This document shows, piece after piece, positions 26,541-40,152 of a stretch of DNA of 64,000 bases. Position 1 is the first letter of the stretch, and each line of letters opens with the position of its first letter. A program made the position numbers and the translations under genes. The DNA lies in assembly GCF_964340395.1 (NCBI RefSeq), contig NC_135550.1:18724984-18788983 (forward strand). The letters run 5' to 3'. The notes beneath the pieces were generated by a model. The model had not been told where the DNA came from, did not search any database, and saw nothing but the letters and a program-made list of their open reading frames with translations. This stretch comes from Glandiceps talaboti. Taxonomy: Eukaryota > Hemichordata > Enteropneusta > Spengelidae.

Positions 26541-29500
26541 AGATAGAAAGTGAATTATATATTAGCATTCAAGAGAGTGTGGTTATGAAACTGGCAAACT
26601 CAGCTGTCAGAGTGTATCAAGAGCAATGTTCTGTTGATAGCCTCTGTAATTCCAGTCTTTGTTTTTTTCTCTGTAATTAAGTGAACCTCAGTGCAAATTA
26701 CAGACTGTTAGAATATAATGAAACTAGTTGTAACAAATGAAATAAATTGTCCTTGGTTATGTAAGAACTGGGTACTGTTACATTTCTCTTTTGTAAATTA
26801 AAAGTGTGCAGAAATGCGAAAAATGGGTACTCTATATGTTGGAAGTAGAGGCAAATGTTTTGTATGACTTGTGTATAAGCCAAATGAACTCATTGCCAAA
26901 ATGATATGATATTTAATAATTCAGACACACAGAATATGTAAATATATATGAAGAATTATAATGAGCAATGGAAGATAAAACCAATGTAGCAGTAAAAGTA
27001 ATATGATCTCAATGTGGAATTGATGGCAATTTCACCATGTAATCCAATAACCATTATGTAATGACGGTTTGCTTTGAAATACCATTGTCCAAGGTTACAT
27101 GAATTTTTAATGTGATAAGAGATATGATGTGATGTCCATATTATGTTGCAAATTACCCATCTAGGAGTTTGAGTTAGTCTTGTGGCAAAAAACTTCAAAA
27201 TAAAAAACACAGGAGTAAGGCACACCACATGATACCTGTGCAGTTATGAAATTAATACAAGATGACGATATTGTGTAATGACAGACATCTCCACAATCTG
27301 TTGTAAGGATCGTTATTGTTTTTGAGTTAAACCCGAGTTTGTCAGTTTCATTACCACTGATAATAAACAAATTAAAATAAAACAAAGCTAAAAAAAAAAG
27401 GAAGACAAGAATGCATGTCTCAGATAACCATGTAATATTTACATTGAAGTCTTCTTCATGATTGAGGGTGATGAATGATAAGCAATGGTTGTTACACTGT
27501 TGAACCTTCAAAAAGTATTGTATACATACCAATCTTAAAAACTTATTATCATATAATTTAAAAGTCGGGCTGTGTATATAAACTTTACCATGAAGTTAAA
27601 TTTTATTGTTGCTGATGTACGAGTTTAAGTGACCTAATTGTGCTCTAGTATTTTTTTTTAGTATTTTTTTTTTAATTGTGCTGTAGTATTTGTGTGTGTG
27701 TGCAAATATGTTATGTTGTTAGGCTGTGGTCCTACATGAAGAATAAATGTATTTTGAGTGTATGTGTTGGCTTTGATTTACAATGTAATGGTACGATGCA
27801 TGTGGATGTTGCACAAATTGAACCAGTAATGGGCTATCTGTGTTGTAAGGCAGGAGTATATACAATATGCTGATGTTTGGGTGTGGAGCTATGAGTCACA
27901 AAAGGAGACATCTGGTGGAATGAAAACCTCAAATAGTGTAAAGAACAGTTAGCAATTCTCATTATCTTTCTACACATAAGCCTTGGAGGGGTTACCAGTA
28001 CTGGATTTATTTCCATCCATCTGTGCATCTGCAGCTATTTCGCTGCCCAGAGCCATATTTTTTCAAAACTCAGGCTTACAGTTGAGATGCTATGTAGGGC
28101 ATATTTATGTCACTCTGTCTTTGTCATGTCAAATTTAGCCAAATGGCAGCCATTTTTTGTACAACACTTGAGAAAGTATAGTACATCAAGACTTTATTCT
28201 ACTGTATGGTGAAGTCTATATCCACATTGACTGGGTTGAACTTTGGTTGGAAAGTATGCAAATTGACCCTGACCTTGACCTCCAAGGTCAAATGTCAAGA
28301 TAATGTTATTTCTCGCATTTAGTACCTATGCCAGTACCATAGCCTGCCCCCCTGAGATTTTGGAAAAAAAGCAAGGAAAAAAGTGACTTTTTGAATACAT
28401 AGTGATGTTATTAAAATTGTTATTTACGTGATGATTCCTAACATGCGCGATTTAAATTGATGGTTCACTAAAGTCAAAAGTGACTGTACACTGACTCCTC
28501 ACTAATATGTATCTTATATCTCTATTGTACATTGGCTTAACTTTGAATAAAAAAATGTGTCCAGTTAAAAATTGCAACTTTAAAAATTCTTTTTGCGGGA
28601 AAGTACAAAAGAAGTTCACATGCACTGTGCATTTTCTGTGAGTAACAGTAGTCTTGAAAGTCTCCTTCATTTGAAGATAGTAAGTCGCAATAATGTCAGA
28701 GAGAGAAACTCCCCCCAAAAAAGAAGGAAAATGTTGTTCAACGTGAGGTCACCTGTTGCATGCAGTGACTCCGAAGATGCACTTGACCTCATTTACATCT
28801 TGTTCCTTATATTAAAACATTTACTGATAAAACGGCAGACCTCTTTTTGGAATATTTGGTGGCTCTGAAAAACTATTAAACTAGGTACGCAATTTAAGAT
28901 CCACTCTTTAAAGATCCACTTTCAATAATTGTGTTCGACGTTGTCTTTGGTTACAATGTTGTTTGATATAATTATCTCATTGCACTGACACTAGCGTTAT
29001 TACGCAATTCATTTTGAACAGACAACTTGCTATGGAAAGAATGGCCCTGAATTTGTAAACAGAGCTGTACCTTCGACATCAAAATCCAAACTTCAATTAT
29101 TTCCATTATAATGATAATGACAAGGAGAATTCACTGAGTTCTCCTTGGGTTCCAACATAAAGGAGGGCCATAAAAGTGTTGGGAGTAGGGTAAAGAAAAT
29201 GATTGGTTTGTTGTGTTGTGAAGTTCACGCAGCCGCAATGCTTTCTCACGTGATCCCTTAGTACGGGATAACGAGGTAGAATGATTGTTTTGTTGTGTTA
29301 CTTATTTGAGAAAGCACCATCCAATTTTTTTTTTTATTTAAAAGTTTTTTGTTTTTTTTTACTTTGAATGTGACATCTTTTCGGCAACTACTTTGAAAGA
29401 TGTGACATTAGGCCAGGAAAAATGAAAACGCTGTTCAACCTACCCATATATTTTTTTTGGTGATGGGCAATATATCCTCATGCGGGCTTCGCATTTTTTT

Positions 29501-32500
29501 TCAAATTAAGGATATTTCTTTATATTTTCTGAATAGTACATGTAAAAATATACATTTGAGTCTATTCTAAATTATATGATGTCTTATACAGTCGTTTACT
29601 TGGCTTTGCTGATGCATACAAGCATGAATTGAGATTAAATTAAGCTGTTGCATATCCAATGTGCACTAAAAAGAATTGAGCAAAAGTTTACGACCATGGG
29701 AGTGGGCAGTCATTGGGCCATCAAAGTCTGAAAGTCTTGAAATGTTTTGCTCTTTATTCGGGATTTTTTGGAACCAAATTAAACTTCAGGAGAAGTCATT
29801 TACCAAGTGCACATCCGCAAAATATCTTTCAGCTTTGCCAAAACAAAATACACTTTCAGATAATATGTAATGTATAGCATAATTGTTTCAATTCTAGTAT
29901 TTTATTACCATATTCAAGACTTTAAATTATGTCTATGGTTTGATATTTTATGCCTCTAAATGGCCTCCTACACTGTCTTATTTTTTTCACCTTTGGAGTT
30001 GTGTGCCCAATCAGTAGCAATCAAGGTGATAACTGTCTTTCTCCCAAAACAAGATGGATGGTGTCTGGCTAAGTATTTCCCTGTATAGGTTAGAACTAAT
30101 TAGAGACATCTCCGTATGCGTGTGAAATCCACATCCTGTGGAAAGTAATCTCATTCAGAGTATTATTGTTGTTGGCTATCACTGTTATTTTAATATATCA
30201 TATTGTACCACATAATTTTATATCTCCACTTTAGTGTAGGTGACAGAAGGGGTGGTTAAAATAATGCTTTAGTTTCATTTGGCAGGGCTTAACATTTTTT
30301 GAGAAGAGAGGGTGAGAGGAGCTACAACATTTGTTTAACCGTAAATTGTGTACATTTCCTAACTGTAGCTATGCAGACAAATTGCAAGAGATAGTATCAA
30401 GATGACTGAATAAGTTCTATCTAAACTTGATCTGAAATATTTTGCTATCATTATATATGGTTTGTTTTATTCTTGTCAAGCATTGTGAAAAAATGAAATC
30501 GACCTACCTACCCAATGTGATGGGTTAGGTTGCCCGTTGACCCGCTTTTTAATTTTTTCTAGCCTTACATATGATATTTAATTGCGTATGCTAAAATAGA
30601 TATTATGTAAACTACATGCAAATTTATGTAAATAAGTCACTTTTCTAAATTTTAAATGCATGATTGCACCAAGACAAAGTTCTGCCCCCCTAGCAATTCG
30701 GGCAGGCTACGGCCCTGTATGCATAGGTTGCATATCACATAATTTCAACAGAAGACAAGAGGGACATTGCTTTGTATGTGTTTATGTTGTCTCATGTGTC
30801 TTACTCTCAACATTCTTAATGTGGTTGATTCAGGCGAGAAATAATATTGATGCATTGAAATTCATGTGTGTTGCGCTCTATTTATAAGTCAAATTCAAGC
30901 AGACACAGCCCAAACATACAAATCCATTCATAGGTTGGGTGCTATGTCTTCTACAAGACTTGTTGTTTCTGCATTTCACATGCATTATTAATCATAGTAT
31001 TAATAGTGAGTGTACCTGGTATTTTTCCATTGTTATTAAAAAATGTAGTAATCAAGTAAAAAAGCCTGGTACCATCTGGCATGTTCTACATTTCATTTTA
31101 AAATTCTCTGCTAAATTAATTTCTGCAATTAAGTTAATGGTATCATATACATGCATTGTGTAATTTACTCAGATGATGGAGCCCAAGGGAAGGGTGGGGT
31201 TGAGGTTTAGATAAAACGAGGCACAAAAGACACAGAAACATAGGTAGAGATACAGATCAAGAAATAGATTGAAAAGAAGAAATGTACAAGTGATACTGTA
31301 TTGTTATGGTTCAATTTTTCAAATATACTGTATGTAAAGTAGTGCTGCTAATTAATGAAAATTGACTCCCTTTTGAAATGTATTCTATAAGCAAATCATT
31401 AACCCCTACAGTTACACTGATTAAAGATCCTTACATCATAGCCTACTTGTGTGAATGTGACTCATTTCTGAGTGTAGTTACAGAGCCACACAAGTAGGGG
31501 TCAGCCAGCCAGCCAGCTATCCAGCCCATACATTATGTTATATTACTCTCATAATCAAGGCTTCAGTTTACTAAGATAGACACAAATTATACTATTGTCA
31601 CAACTTGTTGATACAACACATTGGTAAGATATTGAATGGGTGTTGGTTTAAGCATAGTCTCAGTGGGGGGTGGGGTTGGGCTCTCTGAAAGCTCAGTAGT
31701 TCCATAAACTTGCAGTGTACTGTTTTGGGACTTCCAATATTTACACTGTCTTGATCACAAGGAGATTAGAATTGCTCAACAGAGGAACTGCTATCACCCA
31801 CTTGTGTAAAAATCTACCACATTGAAGAACAATTAGTTTGTGTATATCTTAGTATACTAAAACCAAAGCCTTGATTTACCAGAGTTGAATCAAGCTGAAA
31901 TGTGGTGTCTGTAAGTTATATGTAAGGTGCAGTGTTGTTGTGAACCAACTCCTTAAGTTCTGCCTTGATGAAAATCAGTGCAATTTTTAAAAACTTCAAA
32001 TTTGAGAACATTTTTGGAGAAGGTCTATAAGTATAAAAATCACCAAAAAAAAGTCAGAGAAATAAAGAGATGTAGTAAACTGATATTGTCTTGTCTTTTG
32101 ATTAATTTATATTTTTTTTAAATTCCGTTCTTCTCAACTCATACTGACTTGGCTGTATGGTAGAGACATTAGACACATTTTTTCAGCTGTTAAGTTTGTG
32201 TATGCAAACATACTTAGTTTTTACACAATTAAAATTCATAAGTGCAAACTGGCGTCAACACTGTGTGGTAAAAGGTGAAGTCTGTAAAAGGAGGATTACT
32301 ATTAAACCTTGTCTAGTTCCAACAGAAGATAAACCTAATTTAAATCATAACATGGATCGTATTGGAACTACACTATACTTACCAACACATATGGTGTGTT
32401 TTTTTTCATTCTTAGTATTTAATATGCCTGGATTCCCTGGTGATTGCTCTAATAGTTGCTAGACCTATGTTGACATGTTCTAGAATTTGGAAATAAAAGT

Positions 32501-34516
32501 GATATATTTTAAATATGCAACAATATCCCATAAAAATCTTAAACCTGTCTTTGAGTACCTTAGCCTTCTTTTGGAAAAGACAAATTACTGTACTTGTTCA
32601 ATATGCAATGTTTCATAAAACATGCATGCAGCTAGCATACATATTTTATTTATTTAATTTTTATTAACCTGTGTACACAAGAAGTGACATTGGCAAGAAA
32701 ACATAACAAATGAAGCATTGATGTTACACACACACACACACACACACATGCATACCATAGATACATACACACACAATGTGACACAAACAAACAAACAGCT
32801 CACACACCCATTATACAAGTATATCCCCTATTGAACGCTAGAGGGCACACTACCCAACAACTCCAACTCAGCCGCGGTAAGTAAAAGGTGAGTTTTTAAT
32901 AGGTTGCTACAGGTCAAGTTCCTTCCCCTGTTGGCGCCCTGCACTTGATTCTGCAGTTGTTAGTCATCTGTCTGTTGTAGAAATGACTTGTAACATAAAA
33001 ATTAGTATGTCAAATTCATTGAATGTGAGTCAGTGTGTGGTTATACGGGCTGGATAGATGTGACTGGGTTCGCTGTACACAATTTTTACATGTGTTTACA
33101 TGCCAATGGTACTATCCCGGGGTACTCTATGTGTGTATATGTATATATCCACACATGGTATTATCCGTAAGTTAACCTCTACTCGGTAAGTGTAACTACT
33201 GTCCTACATCACCTGATCACATTACCATTTGGTCAGTAACAGTGCAGTATATTCAATATTGTATACACACAAACATCTAGATGAGTAGATGCCCAAATAT
33301 GGACGTAGTTTTATGCAAATTATTTTCGCTGTCTGCGCATAGACATAGGTCAATCAACTGCATTTCTTACTTGTATGTGACTGCATGAACGAACTGGTGC
33401 AGAGCTGCAAAGTCAGATGGCGGTCAGAGGGGTGTCCAGAGTGAATGCACTTTCAATGACTTTTATACACATTATATGTTGGCCATTCACGGCGTACATT
33501 GTTGGTTGTATTTGATACTGAAAAACATGCCATTGTCGTCACAGGGGCAAGCAGTTTCGATGCCCACCTCAGGTACCGGTTATAATTCGTGCCAAGTCGA
33601 TGTACAGACTCCACAATTTCAATGTATTAATTACAATGCGCTGATAACGAATTTTTTACTATTCTGAGCTAGCTGTATGTTTTTGTTGTAAAATGTAGGT
33701 GTTATTAATGTATGGGAATATAACTTCTTTCAAACGGAACTCTATCGGACGGTAGATCTATCGTGTAAGCTTACTAATGCTACTCTCAGACCACTGCTAC
33801 ACTATCCCAATATCCAAACTGACATTTTTATTTTTTTGAATTTTCGCTCGAGAGGATAATCTTTATTGTGGTCTGAGAGTAGCGATAGTCTTTGAAGTCT
33901 ACAGGTAGGCTAGTCTGGCAGTACCACAGTTCGTTATTTCCATGGCAGTAGACATACAAACGATTTAGAAAAGAACACAATTATATTGTGAAATAATGTC
34001 ACGTATATTAAAATGAGTCCATCTACCAATTGAAGAATCTCTTGCCAATTGTCACAAATTAGGATCAGTTTTGCAGTGTTTTAGTAAAAGTTAGGGGCTA
34101 GATCAAATAGTGCAATGTAGGATAAAATAACACTAAATTCTTTCAGTAATGAAAATTTTTACTCAGAGTCAAAAATTTCTTGGAAGTGAATCCCAAATGT
34201 TAGCTGACGACGGTCTCGTCAGCATCGTCAGGGGGTGCTCCCCTTCTAACTTACTTAAGGCCAAAATTGAAAATTATTTCAGACAGCACAACCGATTTCA
34301 AATGTTTTAGTAGTATCCTACATTGATCTTATTGATCTCGATCGACGATAAACATTAATATTACAAATTATTATAATGTAGACTCAAAACGATCTTCAGA
34401 GTTTTCTTTGTGTTGCTAAAAACTGAAAAGTCTAACCAACTGCTTCCTTACGTGTTTTTTTAAATATTATTTTTATTTTATAATATCAAAAGGTAACGAT
34501 TGGAACGACAGCAGAC
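26540..34516. other. Gene-poor intergenic region (~8 kb)
   Basis: No open frame here shows a family signature or convincing paired splice sites. The content is AT-rich, with poly-T runs, a short (AC)n run near 32725-32748 and an inverted pair at 33779-33794 and 33868-33883 (gctactctcagaccac). Related pyrimidine-rich words (cctgcccccctgagat at 28340; tctgcccccctagcaattc at 30680) hint at old dispersed repeats. The last few hundred bases should hold the promoter of the LRR gene at 34517. Confidence 0.5.
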
Positions 34517-35464
34517 ATGTCTTCGCCAATAGCACCATTTTACAAGGGAGATAAATGCCACCTCGGCAATCGAAAGTTGTCAACTTTGCCACCAGAAGTT
34601 TGCAAGCGCACTGATATAAAACGGTTAGATCTTCAACAAAACTGCTTGAAAGATTTGCCCGACTCCGTGTCAACTTTGAAAGAATTGACACATATTAATC
34701 TATCAGCCAATGATTTTGATCATTTACCCGTGGTTGTATGCAAATTAAAGAAACTGAGAAGTTTACATTTTAACGATAACCATGTAACTGATTTACCAAT
34801 GGCCATGACAAATTTGAAATTCCTCCAAGATTTTCGTTTGATCGGAAACGGTTTGGCAACTTTTCCGGACGTAATCTCGAAGCTTGTGTCGTTGTTGGAA
34901 CTGTCCTTAAATATTAACAAGTTACAACATCTACCGGCGACGATATCGTCATTGACGAGGCTGGTCGAACTTGATTTATACGGTAACGAAATCGTCCAAC
35001 TGCCAGAAGAAATTTGTGAGATGAAAAGTCTCAAGCACCTTATCGTTTCTCATAACAAACTGGTTGCCTTACCGAAGAAAATAAATCAACTAAAGAAGCT
35101 GTATTCGTTGCGATTAGAGAACAACAGGTTGGAGGAATTGCCGGAGACAATCTGTGAAGTCACAACTTTACGTATTGTCATTGCTTCTGAGAACTTATTG
35201 AAGAATCTACCAAACCAGTTTTTCACCAAACTAAAGCGATTACAGACATTTTCGTTCGAGTACAACGAATTGGTCTGTCCACCAATGGATGTTCTTCAAC
35301 GGGGATTGAAGGAACTGCGAGAATTCGAACGACAAAACCTAACGGGTGGGATTCGAGGTATGTATGTATGTATGTATGTATGTATGTATGTATGTATGTA
35401 TGTATGTATGTATGTATGTATGTATGTATGTATGTATGTATGTATGTATGTATGTATGTATGTA

Positions 35465-35537
<73 letters not shown>

Positions 35538-35857
35538 ATGTATGTATGTATGTATGTATGTATGTATGTATGTATGTCTGTAATACGTGTGTGCGTGTAA
35601 AAGTAAGTGGACGGGACGAATGGAAATAAGATGTAGTAGTTGTAAAGCGTCATTATTTAATTTATACAGTGACATGCACTGTCCATCCGCCCTGTCTACA
35701 TTTAAGTTCATTTATACACAACCACAGTTTGTCTGTGACCCACCACGTGACGTAATCTGGGATTCTAGTGGTAGTAGAAAGGGGAAAAAAGTAACTTATT
35801 AGGGTATTACAAGGTAAGTAAGATTGATATGAATAGAAGATACTCATGTAGAATAAT

Positions 35858-35938
<81 letters not shown>

Positions 35939-36147
35939 GTATCTTTCACATTGAATTCTAGTTAGTCCTACTAAATCACAATGGCGCAATATTTCCAATA
36001 TTTCATGAATTTACAGAAAAAGTCATTGAAGATGATAAAGAAACTGAAGAAGAAAAGGACAGCGGCCAAACTGTTGCCGAAAAGAGAAACACAGAAGCAA
36101 GTCAAGAAGACGAAACCGGCGACGCTAAACGTATGAAAACAGAATAA
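34517..36147 (+). CDS. Leucine-rich-repeat protein A, 323 aa, two exons
   Basis: Exon 1 34517-35357 encodes residues 1-280: a short N-terminal segment (MSSPIAPFYKGDKCHL), then about ten LRRs of 23 residues. The pattern is LPxxLxxLxxLxxLxLxxNxL, for example LPDSVSTLKELTHINLSAND and LPATISSLTRLVELDLYGNE. This is the intracellular SHOC2/Ras-group type of LRR, usually a protein-binding scaffold. Exon 2 36017-36147 adds 43 hydrophilic residues rich in Glu and Lys (EDDKETEEEKDSGQ) and ends DAKRMKTE. Exon lengths 841 and 131 join in phase 1. There is no signal peptide or membrane span, so it is probably cytosolic or nuclear. The intron's donor is the first unit of a TATG microsatellite. A paralogue with the same intron phase lies 4 kb downstream. 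The binding partner is unknown. Confidence 0.85.
35358..35580. repeat. (TATG)n-(TCTG)n-(TG)n-(TATG)n compound microsatellite
   Basis: About 220 bp of tetranucleotide units with a central TCTG and TG segment. It begins at the very first intron base after the LRR exon, so the donor gtatgt is part of the repeat. Open frames of Met-Tyr-Val-Cys on either strand are artefacts. Confidence 0.95.
35863..35933. repeat. (TA)n microsatellite
   Basis: About 35 TA units in the intron of LRR gene A. Confidence 0.95.
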
Positions 36148-39100
36148 TTACAGTACTAGTACAGGCCGGGGTGATTGCTTTGGAATAACGTTGTCCATCA
36201 TACACTTACTAGTACATCCCAGCAGTGTTGATCAGGCTTCAACTAGTCACATAGTTACGTTTTCAAAGCATAATCAAGGCTGAATGAGTAACACTTTTTA
36301 AGTCTTTGGAAAACGATTGGGAGGTAGAAGCTCTAAAACTGGATCAATTCAATGAAACATTTGCAAACTTGAGATGTACATATTACTCGGGCCAAAACAA
36401 AGTGAACAATAGTGCGAATATAAAAACAGTGTCGCAACAGTTCGCCTACTAGTTAGGACCACTCTAAGACTAATGTGAGAGACACATTTATTTTACGGTT
36501 TAAAAGGAAAGTTTTTATCAAAATATTCAAACACCACGTTTTTAAAGTGTTATATAGAAAAAAATTAAATCAGTAACGTAAATTGTCTGGAAATGTAAGT
36601 ATGCAACTATTTGAATATTGATAGTATTCTGTGGTAATCAGTACTCATAGGCAATCTCGAACAACAACAACAACAACAACAACAACGGTTGGATGGGTTA
36701 TGTAGATCCGTCACCAAAGCTCTTTTAACTTTTTAAAAATATACGATTACTGTGTATAGGTCTTCTGAAACGTTTTCATCGGCTACTAAATATTGTCTGG
36801 TGATGGTGATGTAGACAGTCTTGAAGTAATTATGAGGGTGGGTAGGGGAGGAGAGGGGGCTATGTGGTAGTGCACTTTACCGAAGAAAACAAAAGTGTAA
36901 AGATCAGATTATAGGTAAAGAGTAAACACTTTTTGTACAATTAGTGAATTACTAGAAGAGATGACTTACATGTACGATATACGGACGATAAAGCTTCTTT
37001 ATTACGTTTTACAAAGAAACAACAAAAACATAGTTTCCATGACGTCATAGCATAAACTTCTTGTATGTTTACGTAGAAAACAGTTTATACTTTTTTTAAC
37101 GAGTGGCGTAGAAAAGAAATCGGTGACTACGAAGTGCGACGGACATGAAATTACGGTTTGACGATCTTTATTATGAAGTTTTTACCGTTTACGATGAATG
37201 GGTATAAAAGAGGACTGGTGGTTATGAGGTAAAAAAAAATTACCCCTTGTCGGTCCTCGATACATAGAAAACAAATAATTCATGTAGTCTTGTATAATTT
37301 ACCCAGACTCTGACCACACCCCAGCTCGGCCATGAAGTAAACCGTCAGCGGTACGTGAGGCTGGGTAACGGCCGAGTCTAAACAATTCATGCGGATCGTA
37401 AAGCGGGATCGACAGTTGGCGCCAAATATTTTGTACTAAAAGTTTAATATTGAACGAAATCTTCAGATTGAAACTTCGCTCCATTTCGGATGATTTTTTT
37501 TACAGTAATACATTTCATATGCTTTAGTACAATGAACTCTGACATCGTAAATAGTTATCGTTAAGAATCTAAGTTTCGAAAATAATCTTCTTGTGTAACA
37601 ATTTTTACTATAACTGAGTAATCGTGACAGAATTTGGTTGATCACAGAACACAACTTCATAGTAATCTTAAAATTATTAAAAAGTTGTTTTATTTTGTGT
37701 ATCTCTGCTACTTTTGTTTAGTTTGTATCTGCTGCGTTGAGAGTTTGCTTATCATGTTTTATATTGTGTTTCTAGTACGAGTTCACGTGTACATACATAC
37801 TATTTGGACGGCGTATCCCTTTGTTTACGAACTCCGGTAATGATATCGATGACATAATTACAAATTTATGCATCAGGTGTTAAGGGAAACATCCGAGTGA
37901 GGGCGCTCACAAGGTCGCACTCCGGAACTGATCGTACAGAACAGAGCAAGTCCAGACACGTCGTGGATTTCCGCGCCACTTGCGTCACTTTTATATTTGA
38001 GCGCACGCTTTTTCGAGATATAGTCTGCACGTTATTGGTGACATATACTGACAACGAAAGAGTAGCATCATCTGTGTTTTTTTTTTTATCTGGCAAGAGC
38101 TGTGCATTTTCTGGGTAAGTTATATAGTTGGATATAACGAAATTTTTATTTGCAGGACTTGGTTGATATTAATCATTGCAAGTCAGCGATACTAGTACTT
38201 AATTTTAGTGACCTACATTATAAGTGGTGTATAGGGTTTCAGCAAGTTAAAATGTGGTGATCTCTAAACTGCCAACGTTATATACAGACAAATATGACCC
38301 TTTAATTTTGATAAACAAACGTGCATCAATTAGGATTTTTAGTTTAATGATATAAATAGAATAGAATATTAACAAGGAATATTAGTATGAAGCAGGAACA
38401 CAAAATAGCCGATACTATTATAATATTGCACATACCTTTGAAATGCGTCAGTAACTACCAGTCCATTCCCCCGGGAATGTCCAAGTTACTCTTCTTGCAA
38501 ATAGGGAAGTAAAAATGACCTGTTATTTTGCTGATTGAAATGCCACTTTTAATATTGCCCAGACTTCGCCCGTAGATATATTTGTCTGTGTTGTCGGACG
38601 CTCTTTGTACAACCCAACATGTCCCTGTATTTACACACATAGTTGCGTGTATATTTAGCTGATACGTCTGGCAGTGTCGAGAAGTCTGATGACATTCCAT
38701 TGCATGACAGACATGTATAGCTCGACACTATCAAAATCACGCATTTGTGTCCAGTCTCCGCATTGCAATTTTTATTACCCAGCTAGTGAATGCTGTTAGT
38801 TATTGCACAATGGCCCAGACAGTAGCAAACAAAGCTATTGCAGGCACTATTGATTCTTGTGCCTAAACCCGTGTCAGTATGCCATAATCTGTACACTTTT
38901 TGATCACTGTAGTTATCATTCTTTCGAGAACAGACTAAACGTTGTCAGCCGGATCACTCAGTCAGATGGTATCACAGCAAAGGAAATTACGTATTTACGG
39001 AACATATTCATGCAAACTGAGCACGTGTACTGAATGGGTTTCTATGTTTTTACATATAGTATATGCTATTAGTATAATCTATTGGACACAAAACTGTGTG

Positions 39101-40152
39101 CCAAGAAAACACAATTCATGGGTAAAAATAGAAATAGGAATGTATACCAAAACAAACACAGTGACTGGTATGTGTAATAATAAATATGTTAATCTATAAG
39201 CTAATGCAACTATATTTTATTATACATAATAGTGTATGTACACAAATCTGGCTCAGTGGCATACATATTGATACAGTATGTAACAAAAGTATGGAGTACA
39301 ATATAATTCCGATAATATTCCCTAGAAAGAGAGTGGGACTTCAGTAGTAGTTGACTTGCATTTTCCAACTTGTTGGAACGGAGAGAATACCTCATGAAAC
39401 TCTAGTTGGTGTTCTGAGGACGCAGGTCTCTGTCATGTCTGATCTTCCATTCATTGATTATGCAATCTATAAGTAGAAATATATGCCATTGCTTCCGAGT
39501 GGGTACATACCTAGGTCACGTGATAGAGGGACTGCAGTACTGCACTGACAACGACGAATCTATCACTTTACCATACATCGACTTCGACATCCCGACATCA
39601 GACCAGAAACTGGCTGGGCGCCACCAACGGCCAGATTTTATTGTCAAGTATGCTCTCGTTTAGACCCCCGATGGTGACCTTTCTGTACTGCTTTGTATTT
39701 ATGTATTAAAAATTCAAATAAATGTGGCATGAAACGTGGCAATCTTTATAGGACTATGCTGACAAGTATGGTGAATAAACTATTGTTTACAACCTATGTT
39801 ATAGCTACAATGCGACACGCGTACGATATAACGTGGCGATGTTAGACCAGCGCAGAAATGGAGATGTGAGAGATGTCAGGAAGTCTACAGAATACTGCGA
39901 TTACAAAAAAAGAGTTACAAAAAAAAGTTGTCGACATCCGTGGAAGTTATTATGGTGATATCGAAATGAGTGCGATGTCCCAATGAATTATTGTATGTAC
40001 AGTCAAGTAAACGACACGATAATAAATATTTAATAAAAAAATGACATTTTAGCAGAGCTCTGCATTTTAGATTATCTCCAAACTGACGAGTACAAGTCTT
40101 CTCTTTATTTGTCTGTTTCAGGGACGTCGTTAAGTCAAGTTACATCACTAAA
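36148..40152. other. Intergenic region between the LRR genes
   Basis: Contains an AAC run (36661-36686), poly-A/T and short open frames. Two stretches look more exon-like. One is 37897-38118, an open frame ending at ctgg/gtaagt with higher GC. The other is 39454-39663, listed separately. A probable 5' exon of LRR gene B ends the region, since an acceptor (ctgtttcag, about 40121) precedes its start codon by about 30 bp. Confidence 0.4.
39454..39663 (+). CDS. Possible 3' terminal exon of an unidentified gene
   Basis: Open frame ending in TAG at 39661-39663, with higher GC than its surroundings and an AATAAA about 55 bp downstream (near 39716). The product includes GHVIEGLQYCTDNDESITL and PTSDQKLAGRHQRPDFIV. 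An acceptor-like ctaggtcacgtgatag sits near 39512. I recognise no family, and no upstream exon is firmly placed; the 37897-38118 stretch is only a candidate. Confidence 0.3.
   Translation: MIMQSISRNICHCFRVGTYLGHVIEGLQYCTDNDESITLPYIDFDIPTSDQKLAGRHQRPDFIVKYALV

Noticed and set aside
27161-27532. Hydrophobic minus-strand frame of 123 codons
   Set aside because: AT-rich intergenic DNA with no splice partners, no family motif and no start context; likely chance.
35346-35711. Met-Tyr-Val-Cys and His-Thr-Tyr-Ile frames on both strands, including an apparent 370-aa extension of LRR protein A
   Set aside because: They read through the TATG microsatellite. The splice donor at 35358 and the phase-matched exon at 36017 give a better model.
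37299-38118. Several 60-75 codon frames on both strands
   Set aside because: Overlapping frames with no family resemblance. Only the donor at about 38115 is suggestive, so no gene is called.
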